From Buxus sempervirens (lineage: Eukaryota > Streptophyta > Magnoliopsida > Buxales > Buxaceae): a stretch of 64,000 nucleotides of DNA. The stretch lies in contig OX387184.1 in the NCBI GenBank assembly GCA_947561395.2, positions 3,658,001 through 3,722,000 of the forward strand. Reading direction: 5' to 3'. Numbering within the stretch: the stretch's first letter is position 1; each line of letters begins with the position of its first letter. Of this stretch, positions 20,093 to 32,700 are shown piece by piece. The translations under genes and the position numbers were made by a program. The notes beneath the pieces were generated by a model, which saw nothing but the letters and a program-made list of their open reading frames with translations, did not search any database and was not told the origin of the DNA.

Positions 20093-23000
20093 ATGGATGC
20101 AATCCGGAAGCAAGCCACGAGGCTCAGAGAGCAGGTTGCGAAGCAGCAACAGGTATTTACACCGGTAAACCCTAAATTGATTTTCATTGAAAAAGCATTG
20201 CTCGATAGTTGTTTTCCAGTCAATACATAATTATTCATTTGCCCTTCTGAATATTTTTATATTTTTAGGCTTTATTGCCATTTCTGTATCTTGTTGCCCT
20301 GTGGTTTCTGTTTTATGAAATCAGTCGTAACGTCGCTAAGCTGTTAGGACGGCGACAGAAATAGGTTTTTGTAGTCCGTATTTTATCATTTTGTTGTTTC
20401 TATATCTTCTAGGGTTAGGAAATGGTTTGGAGCATTTCTTTGTTTTTCGGCAGCTCTATGTATTACGCTTCCATTGAAACAATAATGATAAACATTATAG
20501 CGGTTGGCCTGCTACGATATTGGTGATCTCTCGCCACTTCCAGTATAATTTGGGTGAAGTGTTTTGCGTTTCACACTGGAGTGGATGCTTGACAGTGCCC
20601 ATATGAGATGCCCTGTCATCGATAGAGGAAAAAATATTTCTATGGATTCTGCAGAATTCAATTCATCAGATAGATGCTACATTGATAAATTAGTGAGATC
20701 TATTATCGTGAATGCCACAAATTTGTGTTTGAGATTGTGTATGCCATTTCTTCCTGTGGCAAAATGACGGTTATTTGCACGTTGAGCTTTGGCATGAATA
20801 AAATAGAAGCAGATGCAGGCAGTAACCGTCAACAACAGCCATTTCTTACCGTTGCACATCTAAATTAAAAGGTAGGTTCGTCTTCAAGGCATGTAGGTAG
20901 GGAATAGTTAAAGATCGGGGAAGGGAGATGCATATAGAAAATGGTACCATTAGAATTTTTTTGGATCTTGTCAAAGAATAGTAGGGCCTTCTCTCATAAA
21001 TATTTGATACTATGTTTTCTCAATCTTAATCTGTAATCTCTCGCTGTGTGTCAGAAAGGTTTTTCTGCAGAGATAATATTCTCTATTAAAGCTCTTATTT
21101 CCTCCCAGATTCAATCCAACATCTTTTTCCACGAGCCTAATTAGGATTGTTATTTTTTTTCGTTTTTATTATCAGTACAGATAGCCTCTCATATGATGAA
21201 ATATATTATTGTCTAGTCATCTAAAATTTTTTTATCTCTTTGTGACTTTAATTTTACTCTTAAAGGTGGCATCATCTGTGGTTTACAGGCTATGTTGCCT
21301 ACCCATTGACTCATTTGAATATTCCAAACCTCAGGTTGAAGTGCTGGGGTACAACCAGAAAGACTTCTCAATTGAGTTGGGCATATCCTATCTAACAAGT
21401 ATAATAAGTCTTACAACAAATAATAAATAAATAACCAAGACCACTAAGTTTCATATGAGTCACGCTGAAACATTTTTTTTTTTTGTTTTGTTTTGATGAT
21501 TAATGAAGCTGTGATATTAAAAGGGGGAATAGAATGTACAAGATCATGCTGAAGCATGTTGCTGAGCATATGTCACAAAATACTGGTAGTCAATATGCTA
21601 AAATTGACAATTGTTGGAGCAAAAATGCATGCAGTACAAATATATGTTGGATATTGAAAAGAGTTAAATGATAGTTTATTGAATCATAAAAAAAATCTGT
21701 ATATGAAACTAGAAGGAATGATGGGGCAAATGTTGGATGTAGGGAATATCGTGTAAACTTGATGATCCAAAATGAATTTGGCCATTGGTGTGGACTCGGT
21801 GAATGCCTGTGGCACATTAATACATTTTTGGTCATATCTTTTTCAAATCAACTTGGAAATAGACAATCTTGAATTTGTTGGAATATTAATTGAATAAGTT
21901 TTCAAATAGGTGTCAAAATCAAGGCCATTATGATATGCATTTCAACTCTCAGATGTGTTCTTCTTCAGATTCATGTTAATTGTAACTGACTTAATATCTT
22001 TAGTGACATGTTTATATACATGCATTGACGAACTAGTTTAAAGCGCCATTTCATTATTCTGTGCTCTGTCCCTCTCATTTTTCAACTAGTTCATCTGTCT
22101 AGGATTAAGGTGCTTATTTCAGTTGTGAATTTGATGTCAATTTATTTGCTTATTTTTCTGCTGCTGAATTTTGTTATTTTTGTTTAATTTTATTTCAGGC
22201 TGTACTCAAGCAATTTGGTGCTGGGGGATATGGAACTTCAGATGTGATTACGGATGAGGCTGAACTTCAGCAGCATCAGAAACTTGAGAAGCTGTACATA
22301 TCAACACGTGCTGGCAAGGTTGTCTCATGCCCCAGTACTTTACTTTTACTTCCCTTTTTTTTTTCTCTTGACCATTGACTGTTGCTTTCTCAAATTTTCC
22401 AGCATTTTCAACGGGATATCGTTCGTGGTGTAGAAGGTTATATCGTTACTGGATCAAAACAAGTTGAAATAGGTGCCTTGATTATTCTTCTTCATCAAAA
22501 TGTGACTTCATATAATCATCATCATGCTGTATGCTTATTATTTTTCCAACAGGTACAAAGTTATCAGATGATAGCAGGAAATATGGTGCTGAAAGTACCT
22601 GTACCAGTGGTAATACATTGTCAAAAGCTGCACTAAATTATGGGAAAGCTCGTGCTCAAATGGAAAAGGAGCGTGGAAATCTTATGAAAGCCCTCGGTAC
22701 ACAGGTTTGATAATCTTGTGGTATATCAAAGATAAAATTATTTAAATCTGATGAAAGCCCTCAGTACACAGGTTTGATAATCATTTCAAAAATTAATATT
22801 GACAGGAAGAAGTTTAAGAAGAAAATTTTATTTCTTCCCAATTATATTTTCAAAATCCAAACCAGTAAATGGTTACAAGAACGATAGTTTTTGAACTAGG
22901 AGTAAACCACCCACATATTATATGAAACTTATTTTGAGATAGCAGTGAATCATATGGCTCATTAAATGGAAGCAAGCTTAGACAAAGTCTGTCGTGTCAT

Positions 23001-26000
23001 GAAATGAATACTATGTAGTTGTACAAGAAAATAGCATTTACAACCAATATCTATGTCAATATGTGACAGTCATGTCCACGACGACAGATCATAGGTTGAT
23101 GATAATAGTGGTGTTGTTTGCCCATTACCTGCAGATGTTATGGTAATGGTGTTGGCCTTATGGAAAATAAGCATTTTATGCTTATGTTTTTATGTGCATG
23201 TTTATGAATTTCGCTAGCAGTGGAAGGATATCATTTTCATAGAGTTAGGTTCTTTATAATGTATATTATGTTTTTTTTTATGAGTAATGATAGTAAGTAT
23301 ATATATATAATGAAAATGAAATGTACAACGGGCCTATACAAATAGATCCACATCGAAAGCATCCACCTCAAAAACCACACATAAGGTAGCCCCAGCCTCC
23401 TAAAAATCTAATCGTATCTATGAACAAAGATACAGATGGGATCGGTGCTGAATAAGACATTCAGCCCAAATCAGAATAGCATCCACTCGTAGAACACAAA
23501 AACCTCCTCAATGCCACGACGATAACATCCTCATGGCCCACCATCTACCAAATCATGTGAAGAGAAACACTAATGATACCACTGACTCACAATATCAACT
23601 CCATATATGCCCTGAAACTCCGGTAGAACCGTCACCCATGAAGCAGCCGCTACTAAAATAGAGTCAACCACGTGATCCACCGACATATATATTATGTTGG
23701 CCATGCCATAATGGAAAAACCAGTATAGCTTGGCTGTTATGTCTAGACTTCTGGTGTTTGTTTCGTATTGGTTTAGAACCTGAGGAAATTGGATTGGAGA
23801 GTAGAAGAAATTATTTTTGAAGGTTTTTCTTTATGTAATTTAAGTATAATTACTGGCTTACATGGTGCATAAACAGTGGCTCTAAAGTTCTGGTGAGATA
23901 AATGTAATGGAACCTTAGGCAAGTTAGACTGCCTAGTCAACTTGCTATTTTTGTTTAGTTTATTCAATCAAATTTACCACTTTGCCTTGTTTGAACACAA
24001 TGAATATGAGAGATAATGATGGAAAATTAACTTTCTTGCTCATGAGGCAAGCCTTTTTTTATTAACTATAATGATGATAAAAATTGTGAGACCCACGCAA
24101 GATGTGGGAATGGGTGCCTTCTCTTTCTCTCTGGGAAAGCCTACCTGATTTTGTAGGAATGTGATGGGTTGTTCTTTGTGCTTTCTTTTGTTAAACCAAA
24201 AATACCTCTGTAACTCTTATTTTCTATTAAAAAAAATCCTGTCATTCAAAGTCATACTTCCCTACGAGATCTAAACATCTTGCAGGAAAATTGCTTTCAG
24301 TTATTACTAACATTCTATCATACTTTTAGCATCCAAATGGAGCCTTTATGTCCAATTTTTGTATCAAAATATTGTTAAGCCAGTGAAGTAATGTATTTGG
24401 TTTGAAGATGTCAGTAAAAAGTACCATTTTTAACTCACCTTTAGGTGTGTGCATCATGTACCTATGATTGCCCCTTATACTTTGTATAAATATAATATAC
24501 TTTCTCTGACAGGGAGTCTATGCAACCAATCTGAAGTCCAAATTGTAGTTCATGGGACAAAAGATGGTGTTTCAGCTTTGTTATTTGTCTATTTTCTTCA
24601 TTACTGCCCTGTTTTCCAAAAAGTGCTCATCCATCCATATCTGGCTTCTTGGTTAGTATGGGAAGTGAAGCAACTAAAACTTGTAACTTCTAAAACATGG
24701 GATGTGTTAATCCATACAGATGACTTCCACTTGTTATTGCAGTATAACCCAAGAAATTCTTTATATGATTTGTCTTACTCTCATGGGAATAGAATCAACA
24801 TGTTGATTAGCAGAATATGTTCCCTTTTCACATAATAGAGGCCTTTTACATCTCAGTACCATCTGTTGCATGGTTTTCTGTTTTTACTTGAGTTTTCTTG
24901 GTAGTGTAATTACAATTTTTGTTAATAAACTCTGACATGGTTCTGGACTCTGGCATCTCAGCATGTTATTCATATGCCATTTCATGTCTTGAATCTTCAG
25001 GTTGCAGAACCTCTAAGAGCTATGGTAGTGGGAGCTCCACTCGAAGATGCTCGACATCTTGCTCAGCGGTATGATAGAATGCGACAGGAGGCTGAAGCTC
25101 AGGTAATAGTATGTAAAATCTTTTCAATTTATGCAGTGGACCATTGTGTTTTTTTTTCCAATCTAAAATTTTCCTTTCGTGGGTGTCACCTCATCTAAAA
25201 TTTTTCTTTCTTTTGTGGTGGTCATCTAAAAATCTTGCTAAATTGGTTTCTATTAGGAAACACATTTAGAAATTCTTTCACATTTAGCATGTAATTTTTC
25301 CTGCAATTGTTATTTTAGCTGACTTTTCGAAAGGAAAACCATCTATCAAAAGGGAAATAGGGTGAGAGGTGGGGAGGAGAGGAACCTAATGCATCTTTTA
25401 GTCAGTCAATTCAAAATGCATTATATTATGAAGTGTCCTCTGTGATTCTTCTTAAAAACCTGTCTTTACATTTATTCGCAACGTAGACAGGCCATAGAAG
25501 TTTCTAAACGCCATGCGAAAGTGAGAGAATCTACTGGCAATCCAGATAATGCCCTGAAGCTGGAGGTTGCGGAAGCCAAGCTGCAAGAGCTGAAATCAAA
25601 CGTGGCAATATTGGGGAAGGAAGCTGCTGCAGCAATGGCAGCTGTGGAAGCCCAACAGCAAAGATTGACACTCCAGCGACTGATTGCCATGGTATTGTAT
25701 TTTCCATCTTTACAGAAGCAGTAACCACATATAATTCAAATTTTTTTTTCTTTGGAAATCAGCTTCTGGATCTTTTATCCTTTTTTAAAATGAAATATTT
25801 AAGGTTGAATCAGAGCGAACTTACCATCAGAGAGTGCTCCAGATACTTGATCAACTTGAAGGCGAGGTAATAGCTGGAGCCTTTTTCTTTTTCTATTTTT
25901 TTTTTCCCTGTAGGTACTCTATAATTTTATTGTGGTTTAATATGTTATTCTAAGTTATTTACTATCTCTTTTTGTGAGTATAACTTATTGTCATTCTTTT

Positions 26001-26944
26001 GTGGGTCACAGATGGTATCAGAGCGTCAACGAATTGAAGCTTCTCCAAGCCCAGTTGTTGAAAACTCAATGCCCCCACCTCCATCATATGAAGAAGTTAA
26101 TGGTGTCTTTGCTTCTCAAACGTTTGATGGATCAACAGATAGCATGGGCTACTTCTTAGGAGAGGTAAATTTCTCAAATTGATAATTATATACGATGAGA
26201 CTTTGTAACTGTTTGGTGATGTATGGGATTTTTTTTTCTCTCTTTCATTGTTTCTTTTCATTCTGTTATAGGTTATGCACTCATATCGAGCTGAGTCTGA
26301 AGTGGAGCTAGCTTTGTCAGTTGGTGACTATGTTATTGTTCGAAAGGTATGTTTAAATCTCAGCTCGAGCTTGGTTTACATATCTTCTTATCTGGGCTCC
26401 CTTTGAAAGTAAGGGGGGAGGGGAGGGCGAGGGATGTGCATGCTGTGCTGAACAATTTCTCCAGCATAATTATCTTTTGCAATGCTCATTGACAAACCTT
26501 AGAGTTACAGATTAAAAACTCGGAAACAGTACTGGTACTGGACAGTACCTTACAGTATGACAAAGGTTTTAAAAGCTTAAGAAAATAAATAATAATAAAA
26601 AATGCCCTTCAGTATGCACTATCTCCTCACTCAGATCCATGCTCGTAAAACCATTTTTTCTCTCATACAAACATACCCATTATGCCAACTATCTTTCACT
26701 CTGTCACCTACCTCTCTCAGAGGTCAAAAACGTTGACATCAAGAGAGGTCCTCTGTGCTGGTTTTTTTTCCCTTGAGACTGAACACTGCTCTCCATCTCT
26801 CTCTCTCTCACACACACACAAACATATTGTCTCACGGACAAACTGGGAACAAAACAGTGTCCGTTTTCTTTCAAGTAGAGCAGAGCATGGAGGCTCTATT
26901 CTTTCCGTCTCTCTTACAGTTTTCTTTCAAACAGAAGAGCATAG

Positions 26945-26978
<34 letters not shown>

Positions 26979-27953
26979 AACAGAATAGACCATGGAGGAC
27001 AGAGGCTCTGTTTTGTTTTACAACTTGGAAATGCCATGTCTCGGAATGTGACTGAGTTGCTACCGCCGAATAAGAGCTAACTCGGGTGATACCAACTCGG
27101 TTCCACTCGATTCAAAGTGAATCTGGCATATTCTCAAACAAAGAATGGTATAGGTACCCAAACTTGGACCAGTAAGGGCAGCTACTGAATAGTTTTGGAC
27201 AAGTTCTAAAACTTAATACAAATATACTACGGAGATTATATAGGTTAAGATATTGTATATATGACTAATCGAAAAGGTCCTCTGTTGGCTATATTCATCT
27301 ACTCGCCAAAAGGTGCCATCACAACAGCAAACTGAAGCTTCTACTGTTGTGAGAGAACATAAAACCTTTTTCTTTTATTGTTTATTGTTGGTTTTAATTG
27401 TTTCACAAATTTGTTCATAGTGTACATATTGGAATAATCACTTTTTGAGTATGAATTGGTGGACTGGTATTTTTCACTTTTTTTTTTAAATGATATTGCT
27501 CCAAATTTGATTTCTGTATTTGATGAGGCAATGGCCTCTCCACCTCCCCTACCCGAACCACAACAACCAACACACCCCCCTACCCCCCAATTTCCTCTCT
27601 CCCTCTTTCTTGTCTCTGTTGAATTTACTCTTTACTCCATGAATTCATTACCATCTAATAACCTCCTCCTTTTTCTAAAAATTTTGATGAACTTCTCAAT
27701 GAATGACACTGGCTGTTTATTTTGTTTCTGATCTATTTTTATATTCATATTGTATCTGCTGGTCATCGGTTTGGCAAAATCTTGATTTTCAATCAACTCA
27801 GCAGCACCTTGATATTTGTTCCATTTCTGTTGACAGGTATCAAACAATGGTTGGGCAGAAGGTGAATGCAAAGGCAAAGCAGGTTGGTTCCCATTTGGAT
27901 ATATTGAGAGACGGGAACGAGTTCTTGCAAGCAAGATGGCTGAAGTATTTTAG
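20093..27953 (+). CDS. SH3P2: SH3 domain-containing protein, SH3P1/SH3P2-like
   Basis: Ten exons: 20093-20152, 22199-22318, 22403-22472, 22553-22704, 25001-25102, 25491-25691, 25804-25866, 26012-26164, 26272-26346 and 27837-27953. All have GT-AG borders and consistent phase, giving 370 aa, the length of Arabidopsis SH3P2. Residues 1-256 are a helical, BAR-like membrane-binding region with family landmarks (MDAIRKQATRLREQVAKQQQ, QRDIVRGVEGYIVTG, AEPLRAMVVGAPLEDARHLA, LQILDQLEGE). A proline-rich linker, SMPPPPSYEEV, follows. The SH3 domain covers about 308-366, from VMHSYRAES through NGWAEGE to GWFPFGYIE. Family members act at the plasma membrane, in clathrin-linked traffic, at the cell plate and in autophagosome formation. 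The orthology to SH3P2 rather than SH3P1 or SH3P3 is a judgement from similarity. Confidence 0.95.
22680..22782 (+). repeat. Duplicated exon 4 end plus splice donor
   Basis: The 36 bp at 22680-22715, which cover the last codons of exon 4 of the SH3 gene and its GTTTGATAATC donor, recur at 22747-22782 with two mismatches. The copy lies in intron 4 and keeps the CAG|GT donor. Confidence 0.85.
23271..23687 (-). mobile_element. 5'-truncated L1-type LINE in SH3 gene intron 4
   Basis: On the minus strand the insert ends in a poly(A) run (T-run 23271-23279 on the plus strand). It is flanked by the 9-bp duplication TATATTATG (23262-23270 and 23688-23696). Only about 410 bp of 3' sequence remains, with no reverse transcriptase. 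It lies within an intron, antisense to the host gene. Confidence 0.75.
26946..26977 (+). repeat. (CT)n microsatellite in SH3 gene intron 9
   Basis: About 16 uninterrupted CT units lie inside the last intron, near other CT and CA-rich tracts (26800-26822). Length polymorphism is likely. Confidence 0.95.
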
Positions 27954-29786
27954 AGTCTGTGGCTGTCTTCAGCTTCCAAGAAGCATTCGAACTTTGTACC
28001 TTGTATTTTTGCACTGGACACACCAAGAGCTAGAAGCCTAGAGCGTTTGGTTTTACAGAGGAGAAATTGGCTTTTTTTTTTCTTCTTTTTCTGTGATACA
28101 CATTTGTAAGATTTCTTCTCTGTACATCCAGATTCGTCTGTGTGTGGCTGTTTTGGTGATTGTGTTGGCCTTCCATCCTCTTCTATTTATGTATGTTGTT
28201 GATATACAACTAGAAACCTTTCGTGTGGTCTTTTTCTTCACTGTTTATTACAGTTCCATTTCTTCTATATACTTCTATAATTCTCATTTCCACATCAAAA
28301 TGAAGGGAAGTTGAATATCTACCTTTTGTACTTTTGGATAAAAAATAAGTTCGTATCAGAGCAATCAAGTGTTCTTGTATACGGGGTGGTGGGTCCAATT
28401 GAGGCCGTGCTTAGGGTAGGTTCCCACGTTACCAAAAAAAACCAAAACACTGAAAATAAAGTGTTTTAGAAACTTAAGATCAAGCTCATCTTGGTGATTA
28501 AATGAGGTAGAAACTTGAGACCAAGCTCATCTTGGTGATTAAATGAGGTGGATTCATATGCCTTTTACGGCTGATACGCTTTTCAATACGATTTTGGCTT
28601 AAGAGGGTAAAAGAGATTCTTTATGTGAAATATAAATAAAATCAAACGCTTAATGTTGTAACTTGTTAACCACAATAAAATTCTCCTTTTTCGCCCCTTG
28701 ATATAAGAATAAAACGAATTTTCTTCATTAAGATTATTGGTTAGGGAAAACTTGGAAAGGAAAGTAAAACAGCACATTCTTCCTTTTTTTTTTTTGTTGC
28801 TTTCATTTCATTTTGAGAGGATAACTTTGACAGTTCATTTTATAGAAAAATGGAGCTCTTTTGGGAAAAATTTTAATTTGCGATAGGCCCACATATTCCC
28901 ATAAAAGAAGCAGAAAATTTTAAAGGAAAATTTCCTTTCCTTTCCTACAGAGTCCATCAAAACAAACATAATCTCAGTGTCTTTTCTTATTTAAAACTTT
29001 AATAAACATGAATATTAATACATGCAGCAAAGCCACATTCATATTTACAATTGGAGTGTATACAGTTGAGGCATTGTTCATATAACTTCTTAAATGAACG
29101 GTGTATCTATGTTACATATATATAGAGGGGTGTTGCTTTAAATATAGGAGCTTAGTTGAGATACTATTCATGTGACTAATCCAAAGGATATCTTGTCAAC
29201 TAAACGTTTATTTTCACAGTATATATTGGGAAAGGGTGTGTCCTATAAATATAGACTAAAAAGTAGATGTCCAAATTAGAGGTAACAGTTGGACGCGATT
29301 TAAGCTCAGTTACCATCGTGTGGATTTCCTTCTTGGCTTCTAGTGTTCGGAGATAGACAGCCTGCATTAAACCTACCAACCCAACCAACACCTATCTGGT
29401 ACCATCTTGATCTTGCCTTCCATTTTCTTCAATAAAGCTTTAGTTCAACTGTACACATTGCTAGGGAAACCAACAGTATGGGCACATTTTAGGCACTTAA
29501 AATATGTGTCCCACATTCTCAAATAAATAGGACATGTTCAACAGTGTTGGGAGCCCATAATAGTATTACACATATCCATACCATAAAGCAGGAACTGCAG
29601 TAACTGCAAATATTTTCATTTTCTGCCACATGAAAACATTTAATCTCTATTTAACTAGCTAAGTCATTTCCAGCCCCACCACCTACAAGGACAGGAAATC
29701 AGGGTAAAGCCAATCCAAAAGGTAAGAATTTCACCTTCCGGCTAATGTACATAGAAGGTCATAGTGCTGGGGCACTTACATTATGG
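27954..29786. other. Convergent intergenic region between SH3P2-like and squalene synthase
   Basis: Both genes end here, so it holds two 3' UTRs. It contains a tandem duplication of about 41 bp (28469-28550, GAAACTTAAGATCAAGCTCATC repeated as GAAACTTGAGACCAAGC). No further gene is seen. Confidence 0.6.
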
Positions 29787-32700
29787 TCAACGATTTGCTT
29801 GTTTGGTGGAGAGATAAGCAAATATCATAGACAGTATAATGAAAAGTACGACGACCTGCATTGAGATTATAGTCATAATTAGTGCATATTCTTTTGGTTA
29901 GTGGCGTCATCATGTTACATCAACATAGTAACTCACCAGTGCCGAATTGTATCTTGCCTGGCCCTTGACCACGTAAGATCGCCTGGTGAGACACAAAAGA
30001 TATTGTAATATTGAATAGAATCATGTTCCTTAATGATAACCAAAAAACATCGACAAACCATTGATTAAGCAACCCCGAATCCCTGCAAGTCTTTTGTATT
30101 GCATCTAATCGGGTCAGCGTTTTTGTGGCATTAGGATCTTTCTTCTCAACCTACAAGGATAAATTCATGTGTTTAATCAAAGTGCAAAAACGCACACATT
30201 CTCCAAATAAAGTGATGTTACAACAAGCAGATCCAGAGCTCTAATGAGACAATGAAAGATGCTTTTCATTGAATTTCTGCATGTTAAGAATAAGACTACA
30301 CACACTTCATTTTGAAGAAACAAAATCACTAAGTTGTGGAAAAATAATAACCCGCTATATTTGTTTTCTGATTATTATTCATTTTTCCAATCCTGGTGAG
30401 ATGATCAAGCAGCTCATTCCTCTCAATCACAATTGCAATTGATGTTCTTCATTGTGTATCTCCATGAAGCAATTGACAATGAGTTAGACCAAATAGCAGG
30501 TATATTATAAAGCTCAGTAATCATGGTAGCTGTTGCTAGGGTAAAACTTCTGGAAGTCAAATCCTATGTCAAAAAATTTCATATCCCAGTAGCTGGTGTG
30601 AAGGCCATCTTTTATCATATGCTTTTGGTTTGTTTTGCTCGTCACTCATTAAGATACTAACAGATGGTCTTGTGAAATTGAGTCAACTTTTAACATAACA
30701 AGCAATTAAATGTCAACAGAATATATAAAACAACCCCTGAAGTGAATAAAAGGATATAAAACATCAGGTTCGCTTCTCAGTATGTATTCATTGATTGTCT
30801 GGGCTAAATTCACAAAATTGATCAGGTACAGGGAACATGCTGATATTCAGCATGCAGATTCACACCTGGTAGTTACTGACCTGTTTTCCAGTCACCAGTT
30901 TGATGCCTGCCAATACACTGGGCATCTCCAGTGTCCGGAGAAACAGGTAACTAGTCCTGTGGTGTCTCACATTGCAGAGGATTTCTCCGCTGTCCTTAAG
31001 CTCTCCTAGGATTTATAACATGTATTGTAGTGCATGGATGTAAAATTATTTCCCAGTTGAATTGCAAAAAGGATCTGTTCTATATGCATGATGGATTATT
31101 ATCAAGGCTAGGAAGCAGGTATTATTTCTGTTTGCCTCTATGCTTTCCAATCTTTGAGATCATTACAGCATCAATATTTCATATTCACGTTTCAAACTGA
31201 GTATTAGAATTTATGATTTCACACAAAACCTAAAGACAGTAAAATAATGAAGTGACAATAGCAACTGGAAAGGTGCAGTCTCTTTGTCAGAAGTATAGTT
31301 CATACTGAAAAATCATTATACCTTGGCCTTCAACATAGAAGAGAAGTCATGGAAGGCACCGTAGACGTCAGCCATTGTTTTTGTCCGGTCAATGACTTTA
31401 GCGGTAAGACCTACAAAAAAGGTCACAGCAACAAAAAAATAAAATAATTACACAGAAATTGGGCTTCCAGAACAGGTTTGTGTTGCCACTCCCAACTATA
31501 TGGGGGAGGTCCTTTTTCTTTTGTTGTTAATGTAGTCAAAAATTGTCCAAAAGTCAGGAGTCATATAAACACATTCCTAAAAGTAATATCAAAAACATCA
31601 CAATCCTACATTTTAAGGTGAAGAAGGGAAACAAGAAAATAAAGCTTATGGCACAAAATGCCATATATAAAACGTAGTGAAGCATCCAATTCAGATGCTC
31701 TGTGTTTAATCAAGAAATTGTACATTCCAAAGCTTATCTAGATTAGAAATAATAAATTTGCATCATCCAACATGAAATGTAAAACTGAATGCAAATTTAT
31801 GCTTTCTAGCTACATGAGATCCTTCGTATATACAGTTACCTCAAGCAAAAGAATCAATAGCAGGAAATTCCACAACCACCATTAGCAAGTGATATAACTA
31901 AGATAACCAGACGAGCTGGAAACCAATAATAGTCAGCTCCATGTTGTCCTAACACCATGTAAATGAGTCATACAATACAGCCAGCTACAAAATTAGCTTA
32001 TATAATCATTGCACCTGAAATTATGTGAAAAATAACAGGATAACAAGGACACATGCATGGGTGTTCCAATGGCTAAGTGCTATGAAGTTCCCAGCACCAC
32101 AACTTCCAAACACAAACACAGCAGTAGCTCAAAATAGCTAATTAATGCACTAGTTATATACAGATTACAGCTTTCATATTAAAATTAAGTGTGGGGGTGG
32201 AGGCGAGGGAAATGGACAACATATATATGGTAGGGGTTGAAAACTTCACAGTGAAGGTATAAAGACACCCGCAAAGGCCTAATGAGAAAAATAGCCTTTG
32301 ATAGGTTGGATAGAGAAAATTTAGTCAGGAAAAGCCATTTCTGTTTGCTTAGTGAGTTAATAAACAGTCCTAAGCAACGTTCATGCAGTCTACAAGTTCT
32401 TGAAATAAACATACGTATACGTATGCATTCATGAAGTCCACCAATAAGATTCAAAACACAGAGACAAAAGAACAAGATTTTCAAGATGAGTCAGTTTTGA
32501 TTGATGGTCTTGCTGCTACAAGGTAAAGGAAAAAATCTATTGAGGGAAGAAAGAAGATAGAAAAGAAGAAAAGTATATTGAACTGACTGTTACTGAGATC
32601 CTGTTATATAACAGTATGGATATATATATCAAGAAATATGACTTAAAGTTCAATGGTTAGACATATTTTCAACTCAAAAAATGTTACCTACTCATCTGCC

